Below are positions 43,013 through 51,901 of a DNA stretch of 64,000 nt, piece by piece (positions within the stretch are counted from its first letter, which is position 1; each line of letters opens with the position of its first letter). The notes beneath the pieces are model-generated. The model was not told where the DNA came from and did no database searches. It saw only the letters and a list, made by a program, of their open reading frames with translations. Made by a program: the position numbers and the translations under genes. The DNA comes from Lachnospiraceae bacterium (GTDB taxonomy: Bacteria > Bacillota > Clostridia > Lachnospirales > Lachnospiraceae). Location of the stretch: the NCBI GenBank assembly GCA_017622795.1, contig JAGAQI010000079.1:1-64000 (forward strand), read 5' to 3'.

Positions 43013-43414
43013 CTACTTTTTGCGAAACATTCGCCGCCACTTCAGCACATATTCCAAAAGGAATCCTGCCATAATGCATCCTAAAAAAGTAAAGGTCCAA
43101 ATTATCCACAAGTTATCGGTTTTCCCGCCACCCGGGTCGGTACCTTCCGTGTGAAACAGGGCTCCTGCTAAATAGCCAAGAAAATAGCCCACGGAAGTAA
43201 ACCATGGTGCAAATTGTTTTCTCGCAAATAATGAAATCAGCAATGCTAAGATTCCCGCGATAAATAAATCTAACGGCCATTCTTTCATGCCATGTAACCT
43301 AAAGAAAGCATAGCGGCAAAGCAGAAATCCCAGCAAAAGCACGCCAAGAGAAATCAAGTGTGTCAATAATAACCGTTTATATTTCTGCCAAAACTCCGAT
43401 ACATTTTTACTCAT
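43013..43414 (-). CDS. Membrane protein in the ECF operon
   Basis: The ATG at 43414 has GGAGG upstream and overlaps the end of the previous gene by 8 bp. The 133-residue product has three or four membrane helices and basic ends. I do not recognise a family. It is the last gene of the sigma/anti-sigma operon and is probably a target or accessory of that envelope-stress response. Confidence 0.65.
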   Translation of the reverse strand: MSKNVSEFWQKYKRLLLTHLISLGVLLLGFLLCRYAFFRLHGMKEWPLDLFIAGILALLISLFARKQFAPWFTSVGYFLGYLAGALFHTEGTDPGGGKTDNLWIIWTFTFLGCIMAGFLLEYVLKWRRMFRKK

Positions 43415-44276
43415 TTTCCTGTGCCTCCATCTGCTCTGCCAATTCTTTGGTAATCCTGTCCTGTTCCGCATAGTAAGCGTTCAGCTCTTCATCCGCCATC
43501 CGGACACGTTCTGCCAGACCTTCCTCATAAATGTCAGAACGTAAGAATCCTTCCACATTGACCCTGCCTTCTTTTATGGTGCCTCCCTCCTCTTTCCGAG
43601 GATATTCCAGCACAAAATCGATGGCATAAAACGGTACATTCCTACGGTCAAATACTTCCTTCAGTTCCAACAACACTTCTGCTGCACGTTCCACCGTTAC
43701 CACATCATCTTCCACATAAATCACCAGATATCCGGCTGTTTTTGCCAGTTCCCGGATGTCATATTGTTTATCCAGTTCCACCTTATCCAATATGACATAG
43801 CTTTCCGGCCAGTACGGCACCCCCTGCTCCACATCCGGTGCCCGGAAACCAACCTTCAAATCGCCATAAGCAATAAAACTGGTAAACGGGTAATCCGGTG
43901 CCTCCAACACTTCGTCCACTAAAGCACGGTATTCCATATATAACCGGTTTTGTGTATTTCCACCGTACAATACTCGGCTTTCATAGGTATCCAATTTTAA
44001 ATTTCCCAACATATCAATCCGCAGGGAAAAACTTGAGTCTTCGCTGCTTGGGGACATAATATGAGCATAGTAATCCGTATCTTTAAAGTTAAAACCAATC
44101 CGCTCAATTTCAAAATCCGTATCCCCATATACCTCTTCCAGATGTTTTTCTGCAGTTCTGGCGGCCAGCCATTTGGAAACCGGGTTTCCCACCAAAGCAT
44201 TGGCAAACCAGCAAAGCCCGGCAATCATAATCAGGGCCGCTACCAGTGCGGCAATTTTTAACCATTTCTTCTTCAT
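43407..44276 (-). CDS. YfjL-like membrane-anchored protein
   Basis: The ATG at 44276 has AAGGAG 7 bp upstream. The 289-residue protein has one N-terminal anchor (about 7-27) and a soluble, probably extracytoplasmic part with a KHLEEVYGDTDFEIE segment, similar to uncharacterised YfjL-like proteins found in ECF operons of Clostridia. It lies between the anti-sigma gene and a small membrane protein. Function unknown. Confidence 0.62.
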   Translation of the reverse strand: MKKKWLKIAALVAALIMIAGLCWFANALVGNPVSKWLAARTAEKHLEEVYGDTDFEIERIGFNFKDTDYYAHIMSPSSEDSSFSLRIDMLGNLKLDTYESRVLYGGNTQNRLYMEYRALVDEVLEAPDYPFTSFIAYGDLKVGFRAPDVEQGVPYWPESYVILDKVELDKQYDIRELAKTAGYLVIYVEDDVVTVERAAEVLLELKEVFDRRNVPFYAIDFVLEYPRKEEGGTIKEGRVNVEGFLRSDIYEEGLAERVRMADEELNAYYAEQDRITKELAEQMEAQENE

Positions 44277-44315
44277 TGTCATTCTCCTTTCTGATGTCAG
44301 AACATACCACCGATT

Positions 44316-44843
44316 TTAGCGTTCCTTCCGGAATGCAAAATGCAATAATCCTGCAACTAATATCCCAATCTCCACAAAAATTGTATAAATACCAACCCAC
44401 ATTAAAATTGCTACGAACGGCATATATTCCATGCCCCGGGCCAGACCTAAAAAATTAATCAAACTCTGCATTATAAGTAGTAAAAGAGGAATTTGATACA
44501 CTGCCTGCCACCGGAAAATCACATAGCCAAGAGCTCCGATAACCGGCATAATCAGGCTGTTATAAAACATTTCCTCACTGGCGGTAAGACTTAAACCGAA
44601 AAGCACGCCAAACATTAACAGCATGGTCGAAAAAATTTGGATGCGGCGCTTTAATTTACCAAGTTCCTGCTCCAAATTCGGAGTTTCTTCATTGATTTCC
44701 GTTATCTCGTTTTCATATAATTTTCTGCAGGCTTCACACTCCGTCACATGCTCTTTTACCGCGCGCACGCTGTCTTCACTGGCAATGCCGTCCTTCACCA
44801 GCGGCAGCAAATCCTTGCATATATCACAGGAAATTCTATTCAT
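44316..44843 (-). CDS. Zinc-finger anti-sigma factor (membrane)
   Basis: This 175-residue protein starts with an anti-sigma zinc finger: CDICKDLLPLVKDG, then H32-x3-C36-x2-C39, giving the HCCC zinc set with C6 or C9. Three or four membrane helices follow. Its gene overlaps the sigma gene by 8 bp, the usual arrangement. It should hold the ECF sigma at the membrane until an envelope signal releases it. Confidence 0.87.
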   Translation of the reverse strand: MNRISCDICKDLLPLVKDGIASEDSVRAVKEHVTECEACRKLYENEITEINEETPNLEQELGKLKRRIQIFSTMLLMFGVLFGLSLTASEEMFYNSLIMPVIGALGYVIFRWQAVYQIPLLLLIMQSLINFLGLARGMEYMPFVAILMWVGIYTIFVEIGILVAGLLHFAFRKER

Positions 44844-45366
44844 AACCCCATCCCTCCTTTTCTAGTATCTGTCGTATTTTTTCTTTTGCTCTAAAGTAAA
44901 TAACCCGGGCTGAACTTTCGGATATATTCTGTAACTTTCCGATTTCATAAAAAGAATACCCCTCCAGACGGAGCTTTACAATGTTCCCGGTGCGCCCCGG
45001 TTCTTCTTCCAGTAACGCATAAATGCGTTCCAACATTTCTTTGTCTATGTATTGGTCTTCCGGTCCTTTCACCTTAGTACCACCACTATCAAAACAGCCT
45101 AACTCCCCTACCAATTCAGATAGAACCACAGTCTCTGCGCGCCGGTTCTTTTTCCTAAGATAATCCATCAACTTATGTCTGGCAATGGAGAACATCCAGG
45201 TTTTGATATCGGCCTCTCCCCGAAAGGAAGCAATGGATTTTACTACCTCTAAAAACACCTCCGAGGCCAAATCCTCAGAAAGAGAAGTATCGTGAGTGAG
45301 GCTGTACAAATAACGGTATATGTCTTTGTAGTAAGTGCGGAATAATTTTTCAAGTAATCGTTGCAC
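44836..45366 (-). CDS. ECF-type RNA polymerase sigma factor
   Basis: This 176-residue protein has sigma region 2 (DLASEVFLEVVKS to KTWMFSIARHKLMDYLRK) and region 4 (VKLRLEGYSFYEIG, a helix-turn-helix) with no other domain. The GTG start at 45366 has GAGGAGG upstream. The cognate anti-sigma gene overlaps its end. The upstream TGTAAC-N16-CGACTA matches ECF30-like promoters, so autoregulation is likely. Confidence 0.9.
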   Translation of the reverse strand: MQRLLEKLFRTYYKDIYRYLYSLTHDTSLSEDLASEVFLEVVKSIASFRGEADIKTWMFSIARHKLMDYLRKKNRRAETVVLSELVGELGCFDSGGTKVKGPEDQYIDKEMLERIYALLEEEPGRTGNIVKLRLEGYSFYEIGKLQNISESSARVIYFRAKEKIRQILEKEGWGYE

Positions 45367-45401
45367 CGGTACGCCTCCTCTCTTTTTTTCTCTTCACAAA
45401 G

Positions 45402-45431
45402 ATTAGTCGATGAAAAATTGGATTTGTTACA
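45402..45431 (-). promoter_or_regulatory. Candidate ECF autoregulatory promoter
   Basis: On the minus strand TGTAAC (45426-45431), 16 bp, then CGACTAAT (45402-45409), resembling the TGTAAC..CGTC pattern of ECF30-type sigma factors and not sigma-A boxes. It lies about 40 bp before the sigma start codon. Confidence 0.6.
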
Positions 45432-45541
45432 GTATAACATAACTTTTTTTCTTTTTCACCTCTATTCATTCTGTAACTATTTTTAGTTGCATTTTTAATT
45501 GTCATGTAGTATATTATCTTTAGAGGAGGTTCGCATAAAAT

Positions 45542-45695
45542 ATGGGGCAAAAAGATAAACTGATAAAAAGACTTAAATCTCATCCGAAGGATTTCACATT
45601 CGACGATACTGCACAAACCGCATCCTCGCAAAGAGCTTTTAGAGTATCAGGTTAAGCAATTAAGCGAAACCTTAGAACAGGAGGGACTCATATGA
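45542..45695 (+). pseudogene. hicA: hicA toxin with internal deletion
   Basis: The first 22 codons read like a HicA start (MGQKDKLIKRLKSHPKDFTF), then the reading jumps frame and a separate frame reads HKPHPRKELLEYQVKQLSET, the normal HicA C-terminus ending at TGA 45693-45695. The middle of the domain, with the catalytic part after the first helix, is gone. The two ends meet out of frame, so no HicA is made. The intact hicB starts by overlap with its stop. Confidence 0.82.
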
Positions 45696-46024
45696 GCAGT
45701 ACCATGGAATATAAGGGCTACCTGGGCAGTGTGGAATTTTCTGAAAAAGACAAAATTTTTTTTGGAAAAGCTATGGGAATCCGTGCCTTAATTTCTTATG
45801 AAGGTACTACAGCCCAAGAACTCATCGATGATTTTCACAATGCTATAGACGATTATCTGGCACTTTGTGCCGAAGAAGGAATCCAGCCGGAAATTGCATA
45901 TAAAGGCAGTTTCAATGTCCGCATTTCACCGGAGCTTCACCGTCAAGCCGTTGTATTTGCAACATCACATCAAATGTCCTTGAACAATTTTGTTGAAACA
46001 GCAATCAGAAAACAGTTAGCATAA
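45692..46024 (+). CDS. hicB: HicB-family antitoxin (orphan)
   Basis: This 110-residue protein has the partly degraded RNase-H-like fold of HicB (MEYKGYLGSVEFSEKD, GTTAQELIDDFHNAIDDYL) and a C-terminal ribbon-helix-helix (FNVRISPELHRQAVVFA). ATG overlaps the hicA stop and has AGGAGGG upstream. It should have neutralised HicA and repressed the operon, but the toxin is destroyed, so it is probably a relic or a stand-alone regulator. Confidence 0.88.
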   Translation: MSSTMEYKGYLGSVEFSEKDKIFFGKAMGIRALISYEGTTAQELIDDFHNAIDDYLALCAEEGIQPEIAYKGSFNVRISPELHRQAVVFATSHQMSLNNFVETAIRKQLA

Positions 46025-46031
46025 AGCAACA

Positions 46032-46080
46032 AGAGCCACATATATGTCTGCCGTAAACAGCATATCATATATGTGGCTCT
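46032..46080. terminator. Bidirectional terminator after hicB
   Basis: AGAGCCACATATATG (46032-46046) and CATATATGTGGCTCT (46066-46080) pair perfectly over 15 bp with a 19-nt loop, followed by a T-rich tract on the plus strand. It separates convergent genes. Confidence 0.85.
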
Positions 46081-46085
46081 TATTT

Positions 46086-46610
46086 TTATATCATCTTAAA
46101 CATTTTTGTTTCATCATCCATAGCACCAGCAACTTGAAAAGCGTCCTCTATTGATTTCTCATTTTGTAGCAACGCATAGAAGAAACGCAGAACAAACATC
46201 AACGCAGAATTTCCTTCTACATAATCATCTGGTGCGATATAACAATTTTCTTTTGCGAATCCTCTGGCAATCCGGTTGTCTCCGGTTGTGCATCCGGTAC
46301 TAATAATAAGTTTATCTTTCAACCGACAATACTTTTCAATCTCAACCACACCAAAATTCCCCTGAGGTTCTTCTGCCATATACACATTTTCTCCAAGTTC
46401 CGGCATCAGAATTTTTCCGCCCTCACCATGACAAGAAATAATAATATCGTCTGCTTCAAAAGGTAATTCTCCTCGTAAAACGTCAATAAAATCCTGTGGA
46501 CGCCCTACATACTTAACCAATACCGCGCAGCCAAAATGTTCTAAGGTCTGCCGGATTGCTTCCGCTTCATTTCCGGTATTTCCGATACAAACAATGAGTA
46601 CCTTTCTCAT
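46086..46610 (-). CDS. Small caspase-like (CHAT-type) protein
   Basis: This 174-residue protein has a caspase/CHAT-like pattern: strand IIISCHGEGG with a His-Gly pair near 61, then LIISTGCTTG with a Cys near 106 after a hydrophobic strand, followed by a helix rich in Phe/Leu. The order strand-HG, strand-Cys fits a cysteine protease dyad, but there are no flanking sensor or TPR domains as in known CHAT systems. Its gene lies 13 bp after the MATE gene in the same direction. The protease call is inference. Confidence 0.55.
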   Translation of the reverse strand: MRKVLIVCIGNTGNEAEAIRQTLEHFGCAVLVKYVGRPQDFIDVLRGELPFEADDIIISCHGEGGKILMPELGENVYMAEEPQGNFGVVEIEKYCRLKDKLIISTGCTTGDNRIARGFAKENCYIAPDDYVEGNSALMFVLRFFYALLQNEKSIEDAFQVAGAMDDETKMFKMI

Positions 46611-46623
46611 CCTTTCCTCTCCT

Positions 46624-47976
46624 TTATAACGGTTTAATCACCTTCTGGTACATCCGATACAAAAACACACCGGAAAGTACTACCGACATCAATTCCGCAA
46701 TTGGAAAAGCAAGCCAAATTAAATTCAAGTTGCCTGTTAAAGAAAACAGATACGCCACCGGAAGCAGCACAACCAGCTGTCTTGCAATGGAGACAATCAT
46801 ACTTAACATACCGTTACCAAGCGCCTGAAAGGTGGAGCCTGCAATAATACAGAAACCGGCAAACAAAAAACTGATACTGATAAAACGCAGTGCCGGCACG
46901 CCAATGGCAAGCATATCTGCAGACGCTTCAAACAAACTGAATAACTGTACAGGGAAAATCTGCATTACTAAAAATCCAACAAACATAATGCCGACCGCAT
47001 ACATAATCGCCAGTTTCATGGTGCGGAGCATACGGTCTTTTTTCTTGGCACCGTAATTATAAGCAATAATCGGCACCATGCCGTTGTTTAAACCAAATAC
47101 CGGCATAAAGATAAAGCTCTGAAGCTTAAAGTATACTCCAAACACTGCCGCTGCCGTGGAGGAAAAGCCCATCAGAATTAAGTTCATACCATAGGTCATG
47201 ACGGAGCCGATGGAACCCATGATAATGGACGGGATGCCGACGGAATAAATCTTTTTGATAACTGCACCGTCCGGTACCAGTTCTTTCATATTCAACTGAA
47301 TTTCCGGATTCTTCTTTATATTCAGCCAGAACCCAAACACGGCAGAAATAATCTGTCCAAGCACTGTTGCTACCGCCGCACCGGTAATGCCCATGGCCGG
47401 CAGTCCAAACCATCCGAAAATCAGGATAGGGTCCAAAATCAGGTTGGTAACCGCACCGAGCAGCTGGGTATACATGCTAAGGGTAGTCCGGCCGGTTGCC
47501 TGTAACAGACGCTCTGTAATAAACTGGCCGAAGATACCGAAGGAACATGACATAACAATAGTGAGATACTGTGTTCCGTACTCAATCAGTACCAAATCAT
47601 CCGTCTGGGTGGTAAAAAACCAACGGCTTCCAAAAACGCCGAATAGTGCACAGGCAATAGCGCTGAATAACATCAGCAGAATACCGTTGTGCGCCACCTT
47701 ATTCGCCAGCTTCTGGTTCTTTTCACCGAGGCTCTTCGACAGCAGGGCGTTAATACCCACTCCGGTACCGGTACCAAGAGCAATCAGCAGATTTTGCACC
47801 GGAAAAGCCAGGGATACGGCAGTCAGGGCATCCTCACTAATTCTTGCTACAAAGATGCTGTCCACCACGTTATAAAGTGCCTGCACCAACATAGAAAGCA
47901 TCATCGGCACTGCCATACTGATAAGCAGTTTATTTTCGGGCATCGTGCCCATTTTGTTTTCTCTTGTATTTTCCAT
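46624..47976 (-). CDS. MATE-family efflux transporter
   Basis: This 450-residue protein has about 12 membrane helices and MATE features (two homologous halves, VDSIFVARISEDALTAVS near the start). Such proteins use Na+ or H+ gradients to export cationic drugs and metabolites. The ATG at 47976 has an AGAAAGAAG ribosome site; an in-frame GTG 18 bp earlier is possible. It is followed directly by the caspase-like gene. Confidence 0.88.
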   Translation of the reverse strand: MENTRENKMGTMPENKLLISMAVPMMLSMLVQALYNVVDSIFVARISEDALTAVSLAFPVQNLLIALGTGTGVGINALLSKSLGEKNQKLANKVAHNGILLMLFSAIACALFGVFGSRWFFTTQTDDLVLIEYGTQYLTIVMSCSFGIFGQFITERLLQATGRTTLSMYTQLLGAVTNLILDPILIFGWFGLPAMGITGAAVATVLGQIISAVFGFWLNIKKNPEIQLNMKELVPDGAVIKKIYSVGIPSIIMGSIGSVMTYGMNLILMGFSSTAAAVFGVYFKLQSFIFMPVFGLNNGMVPIIAYNYGAKKKDRMLRTMKLAIMYAVGIMFVGFLVMQIFPVQLFSLFEASADMLAIGVPALRFISISFLFAGFCIIAGSTFQALGNGMLSMIVSIARQLVVLLPVAYLFSLTGNLNLIWLAFPIAELMSVVLSGVFLYRMYQKVIKPL

Positions 47977-47998
47977 AAATTCTTCTTTCTGCACACAG

Positions 47999-48029
47999 AA
48001 TGCTTCCGGTCTGTTACAGCCGGAAGCAT
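47999..48029 (-). terminator. Hairpin between pepF and the MATE gene
   Basis: AATGCTTCCGG and CCGGAAGCATT-type arms form an 11-bp stem with a 10-nt loop in the 60-bp gap. No proper T-run follows, so it may attenuate rather than stop transcription. Confidence 0.45.
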
Positions 48030-48044
48030 CTATATAATACTTAT

Positions 48045-49844
48045 TTATTTCATTAATTCTTCCATCTCATCAAGCAGTCTGCCAAACATTTCCAAACCGG
48101 AATTTACTGCCGCCGGAGTAGTCATATCCACGCCTGCAATCTTAAGTAAGTCGATTGGAGATTTGGAACATCCGCCACTTAAGAACTTTAAGTAGTCTTC
48201 TACCGCAGGCTGACCTTCCTTTAAAATGCGGTTTGCCAGTGCTACCGCTGCAGAGAAGCCGGTGGCATATTGGTAAACATAGAAATTGTAATAGAAGTGA
48301 GGAATTCTTGCCCATTCCATGGCAATATCTTCATCAACAACCATATCGTCACCAAAGTATTTCTTGTTTAAGTCATAGTATACCTTGCTGAGTGCATCCG
48401 GAGTCAGGCTTTCCCCGCGCTCACACATCTGATGTGTTAAAAGTTCAAACTCTGCAAACATAGTCTGACGGTATACGGTACCGCGGAAACTCTCTAAGAA
48501 ATGGTTAATTAAGTATGCTCTCTGTACCTTGTCGGTAGTATTCTTGAGCAAATGCTCCATTAAGAGAACTTCGTTACAGGTGGAAGCCACTTCTGCTACG
48601 AAAATTACATAGCCGGCATCTACGTGTGGCTGTGTCTTGTTGGACAAATAGGAATGCATGGCATGACCCATTTCGTGAGCCAGTGTGAACATGTTATCCA
48701 AGGTATCATTATGGTTTAATAACACATATGGATGAACACCGTAAACACCTGCGGAGTAAGCACCGCTTCTCTTACCTTCGTTCTCATAAACGTCGATCCA
48801 ACGGTTTTCAAAGCCTTCTTTGATAACCGCACGATATTCTTCACCAAGAGGCGCCAGTGCTTCGTATACGGTAGCCTTCGCCTGCTCAAACGGAATCTTT
48901 ACATCCGCTTCTTTTACTAACGGAGTATATAAGTCATACATATGAAGCTCCTCTACACCAAGAAGCTTCTTACGGATGGATACGTAGCGGTGCATCTTAT
49001 CCAAATTCTGGTGAATTGCTTCAATTAAATTGGTATAAACGGAAGCCGGAACGTTAGTACCGTCCACCGCAGCCTCTAAGCAGTTGTTGTACTTTCTTGC
49101 TTTAGCAGAAAACCAGTGTGCCTTTAACTTGCCGGAATAAGTAGCAGCCAAAGTATTGCGATAACTCTTGTAAGTGGAGTACATTGCCTTGAATGCTTCT
49201 TCCCGGACTCTGCGGTCACTGCTTTCTAAGAACGGAACATATCTGCCGTGGGTTAAACGCACCTTTTCCCCATTTTCATCGGTAATCTCAGGGAATACTA
49301 AATCGGCATTGTTAAACATGGAGAATACGTTATCGGAAGTTCCGGTAATGTCACCGGCAGAAGCAAGCAGCTGCTCCATTTCTGCAGAAAGCATGTGCGC
49401 TTTTCTGCGCAAAATGTTATTAAATGCGTTGCGGAAGACTTCTAACTCCGGCTTTTCCTTGTAAAACTTTTCTATGGTTTCCTCCGGAATTGCTAAGATT
49501 TCCGGTGTCATAAATGCAGTCTTTTCCCCAAGAGAAACAAACAGAGTTCTCACCTGCATCACCAGTGCCTGATTCTCGGTATTGGTGGTATCCACGTCGG
49601 AGCAACGGCTGGCATAACTGTATGCCTTACCGCCGATACGGCCGATTTCATCGTCTAAATGCATTGCCTGATATAAATTTTCTGCAGACTCACCCATGCG
49701 TCCCTGGTAGGTTGCCAACTCCTCTGCTAATTTCTTTACTACTTCAAGGTCAGCCTTCCAGTCTTCTACGCTGGCATACATATCCTCTACCTTCCAGGTA
49801 TTTTCCACCTTGACCTGACTTCTCTTTAATAATTCCTTTGCCAT
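48045..49844 (-). CDS. pepF: Oligoendopeptidase F
   Basis: This 599-residue cytoplasmic M3-family metallopeptidase has the zinc motif AHEMGHAMHS near 390 and the third ligand in a following helix (AEVASTCNE). It hydrolyses peptides of about 7-17 residues from nutrition or signal-peptide turnover. Length and order fit PepF over its whole sequence, with no truncation. The ATG at 49844 has GGATAAG-type Shine-Dalgarno bases just upstream. Confidence 0.93.
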   Translation of the reverse strand: MAKELLKRSQVKVENTWKVEDMYASVEDWKADLEVVKKLAEELATYQGRMGESAENLYQAMHLDDEIGRIGGKAYSYASRCSDVDTTNTENQALVMQVRTLFVSLGEKTAFMTPEILAIPEETIEKFYKEKPELEVFRNAFNNILRRKAHMLSAEMEQLLASAGDITGTSDNVFSMFNNADLVFPEITDENGEKVRLTHGRYVPFLESSDRRVREEAFKAMYSTYKSYRNTLAATYSGKLKAHWFSAKARKYNNCLEAAVDGTNVPASVYTNLIEAIHQNLDKMHRYVSIRKKLLGVEELHMYDLYTPLVKEADVKIPFEQAKATVYEALAPLGEEYRAVIKEGFENRWIDVYENEGKRSGAYSAGVYGVHPYVLLNHNDTLDNMFTLAHEMGHAMHSYLSNKTQPHVDAGYVIFVAEVASTCNEVLLMEHLLKNTTDKVQRAYLINHFLESFRGTVYRQTMFAEFELLTHQMCERGESLTPDALSKVYYDLNKKYFGDDMVVDEDIAMEWARIPHFYYNFYVYQYATGFSAAVALANRILKEGQPAVEDYLKFLSGGCSKSPIDLLKIAGVDMTTPAAVNSGLEMFGRLLDEMEELMK

Positions 49845-49911
49845 TTTTCTTATCCTTTCTCTCTTTCTATTTCTTCACTTTTACACCGAGCCATGAATAG
49901 TTATATTCATA

Positions 49912-49939
49912 AAGAACCCTTGAGCGAAAGCGCGTTCTT
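49912..49939 (-). terminator. Candidate terminator after the HflK/HflC genes
   Basis: AAGAAC (49912-49917) pairs with GTTCTT (49934-49939), with GAGC/GCGC-type pairs inside. The T-run on the minus strand is broken, so the strength is uncertain. Confidence 0.5.
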
Positions 49940-49949
49940 AAGAATATAT

Positions 49950-50864
49950 CTATTCAACAGTGTTGAAGATTTGCGCAATCGGAGAATCCTCATCCAGAAT
50001 CAGCGTTTTGTTTTCACCTCTTAAAGATGCCTTCGCTGCGTCTAAAGATAATACATAGGTGTAGAAATCACTTCTGGACTGGTCAGCGTATACTTCCGAT
50101 AAAATCTTCATATATTCCGCTTCACCGGCTGCCACGGTAGCTTCTGCCTCTGCCTTCGCTTTGGAGATGCTGACAGAAATTTCATAATCGGTCTGGGTGC
50201 GGATTTTGGTTGCTTCCGCTTCACCTTCTGCAATATAGGATGCCGCAATGTTGTTACGCTCGGAAATCATACGCTCATACACCGCATTTTTATTATCATC
50301 CGGAAGGTCCAGACGCTTAATTTCCACCGTAATAAGCTCAATACCGTACTGTTCCATGGAATTGCCGAGATTTGCCATAATCATCTTGGTTAACTCACCG
50401 TCACGTCCATTGATTACTTCCGTCTGCTCCAGGCTGGAAATAATATTTTTCATGGACATAAATACAGATGCATTAATTCTGCTTTCTGCATTTGCCACCT
50501 GGGAATTTAAGGTTTGTACAAATAACTGCGGATCATTAATTCTCCAAAGCACATAGCTGTCAGCCACCATGGTCTTTTTATCCATGGTAATAACATCAGA
50601 TGCCGCCAGGTCATAAATTAAAATCTGCTTTGGTAGAGTGTCGGTACTCTGGATAAACGGAACCTTAAAACTGAGTCCCGCTTTATCAATAATCCGTTCG
50701 ATTTTTCCGAACTGCTTTACTAAGGTATATTTATTTTCTGCGGTCACTACCAGGGAATTGGCAAGTACAATCAATGCTGCAAAAAGAACAAGCACCAATA
50801 ATACCTTACCGATTCCGCTGCCGGATTTTTTCTGTTTCTGTTCAGGCATTACATATTCTTCCAT
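49950..50864 (-). CDS. hflC: HflC-like SPFH protein
   Basis: This 304-residue protein has one N-terminal membrane anchor (about 21-40), an SPFH (stomatin/prohibitin) domain and a long helical stretch rich in Ala/Glu (about 190-270). It is shorter than and lies after its HflK partner. In Escherichia coli HflK/HflC form a ring that restrains FtsH. No ftsH gene is near here, so the partner is inferred from the family. Confidence 0.85.
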   Translation of the reverse strand: MEEYVMPEQKQKKSGSGIGKVLLVLVLFAALIVLANSLVVTAENKYTLVKQFGKIERIIDKAGLSFKVPFIQSTDTLPKQILIYDLAASDVITMDKKTMVADSYVLWRINDPQLFVQTLNSQVANAESRINASVFMSMKNIISSLEQTEVINGRDGELTKMIMANLGNSMEQYGIELITVEIKRLDLPDDNKNAVYERMISERNNIAASYIAEGEAEATKIRTQTDYEISVSISKAKAEAEATVAAGEAEYMKILSEVYADQSRSDFYTYVLSLDAAKASLRGENKTLILDEDSPIAQIFNTVE

Positions 50865-50882
50865 AACTTTGTTCCTCCCTTC

Positions 50883-51800
50883 CTATTCCCCAAAGGAGTC
50901 CAGCGGTAAAATTTTCTGTACACTGCCGTCTCCGTTGTCAATGATAACTTCTAAATCAGGAAGGATTTCCTGCATGGTTTCAAAAAACATTCTCTGCTTA
51001 GTAATCAGCGGATACTTAATATATTCCTCATACAGCGCGTTAAATCGTGCTGCCTGACCGTTTGCTTCATTAATGCGGGCTTCCTTTTCTGCCTCTGCCT
51101 GCTTTTTAATCTGGTCTACCTGGGCCTCTGCCTGCGGCATCTGCTCGCTGCGGTATTTGTTAGCATTGTTAATAGCAGTTTCTTTGCCCTGCTTTGCGGT
51201 TTCTACTGCCTTGAATGCTTCGATAACCTCTGCTGTCGGAGGTTCTGCATCCTGAATGGACAGGTTTACCAGCTGGATACCGATATTCTTATCCTCCAGC
51301 TGTGCCATCAGCTCTTCTCTGATTTTGGACTGGATTTCACTTTTTCCGGTAGTAATGACACTGTCTACATCATAAGAGCCGATTACGGAACGGATACAGC
51401 CCTGGGCCATATTCTTTAAAATCAGCACCGGATTTTCAGAAGCGTATAACGCCTTGATTGGATCGTTTACCTTATACTCCAAAAAGAAATCCACATTTAC
51501 AAAATTGTAGTCGGAAGTAATCATTAAGGACTCATCTTCAATAGACACATTGGTATTCACATCATAACCGATGGAAAGTCCTTTAATGGTAGTATCTACC
51601 TTTTTCACCTTTTGTATAAACGGAATTTTAAAATGCAGGCCCGGTGTTCCTACCGCTTCTGCCCTACCAAAGGTGGTAATTACTGCCTGCTCCTGCTCTC
51701 CGATGGTGTAATAGCAATTAAAACCGAGAATCGCTATTACTAAAATTGCCGCAACAATTTTTACTACCCGAAGAACGGTTTTTGCATCATTCGAATTCAT
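50883..51800 (-). CDS. hflK: HflK-like SPFH protein
   Basis: This 305-residue protein begins with a membrane anchor (about 12-30) followed by an SPFH domain starting IGEQEQAVITTFGRAEAVG, the HflK signature, and an Ala/Glu-rich helical tail. It is the first gene of the hflK-hflC pair, 18 bp before hflC. It should assemble with HflC into a membrane microdomain controlling FtsH proteolysis. Confidence 0.87.
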   Translation of the reverse strand: MNSNDAKTVLRVVKIVAAILVIAILGFNCYYTIGEQEQAVITTFGRAEAVGTPGLHFKIPFIQKVKKVDTTIKGLSIGYDVNTNVSIEDESLMITSDYNFVNVDFFLEYKVNDPIKALYASENPVLILKNMAQGCIRSVIGSYDVDSVITTGKSEIQSKIREELMAQLEDKNIGIQLVNLSIQDAEPPTAEVIEAFKAVETAKQGKETAINNANKYRSEQMPQAEAQVDQIKKQAEAEKEARINEANGQAARFNALYEEYIKYPLITKQRMFFETMQEILPDLEVIIDNGDGSVQKILPLDSFGE

Positions 51801-51901
51801 TTGTTATCCTCCTTATTATCTCCTTTTTCCCTTTCGGGTTAATATTCAGCGTAAGGGGCTGAGGCAAGATGCAAACACCTTACCGCAACCCCTTCCCCTG
51901 T

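Noticed and set aside
51835..51900. Terminator between the HAD phosphatase and hflK genes
   Set aside because: AAGGGG and CCCCTT could pair, but the loop is large and there is no T-run on either strand.
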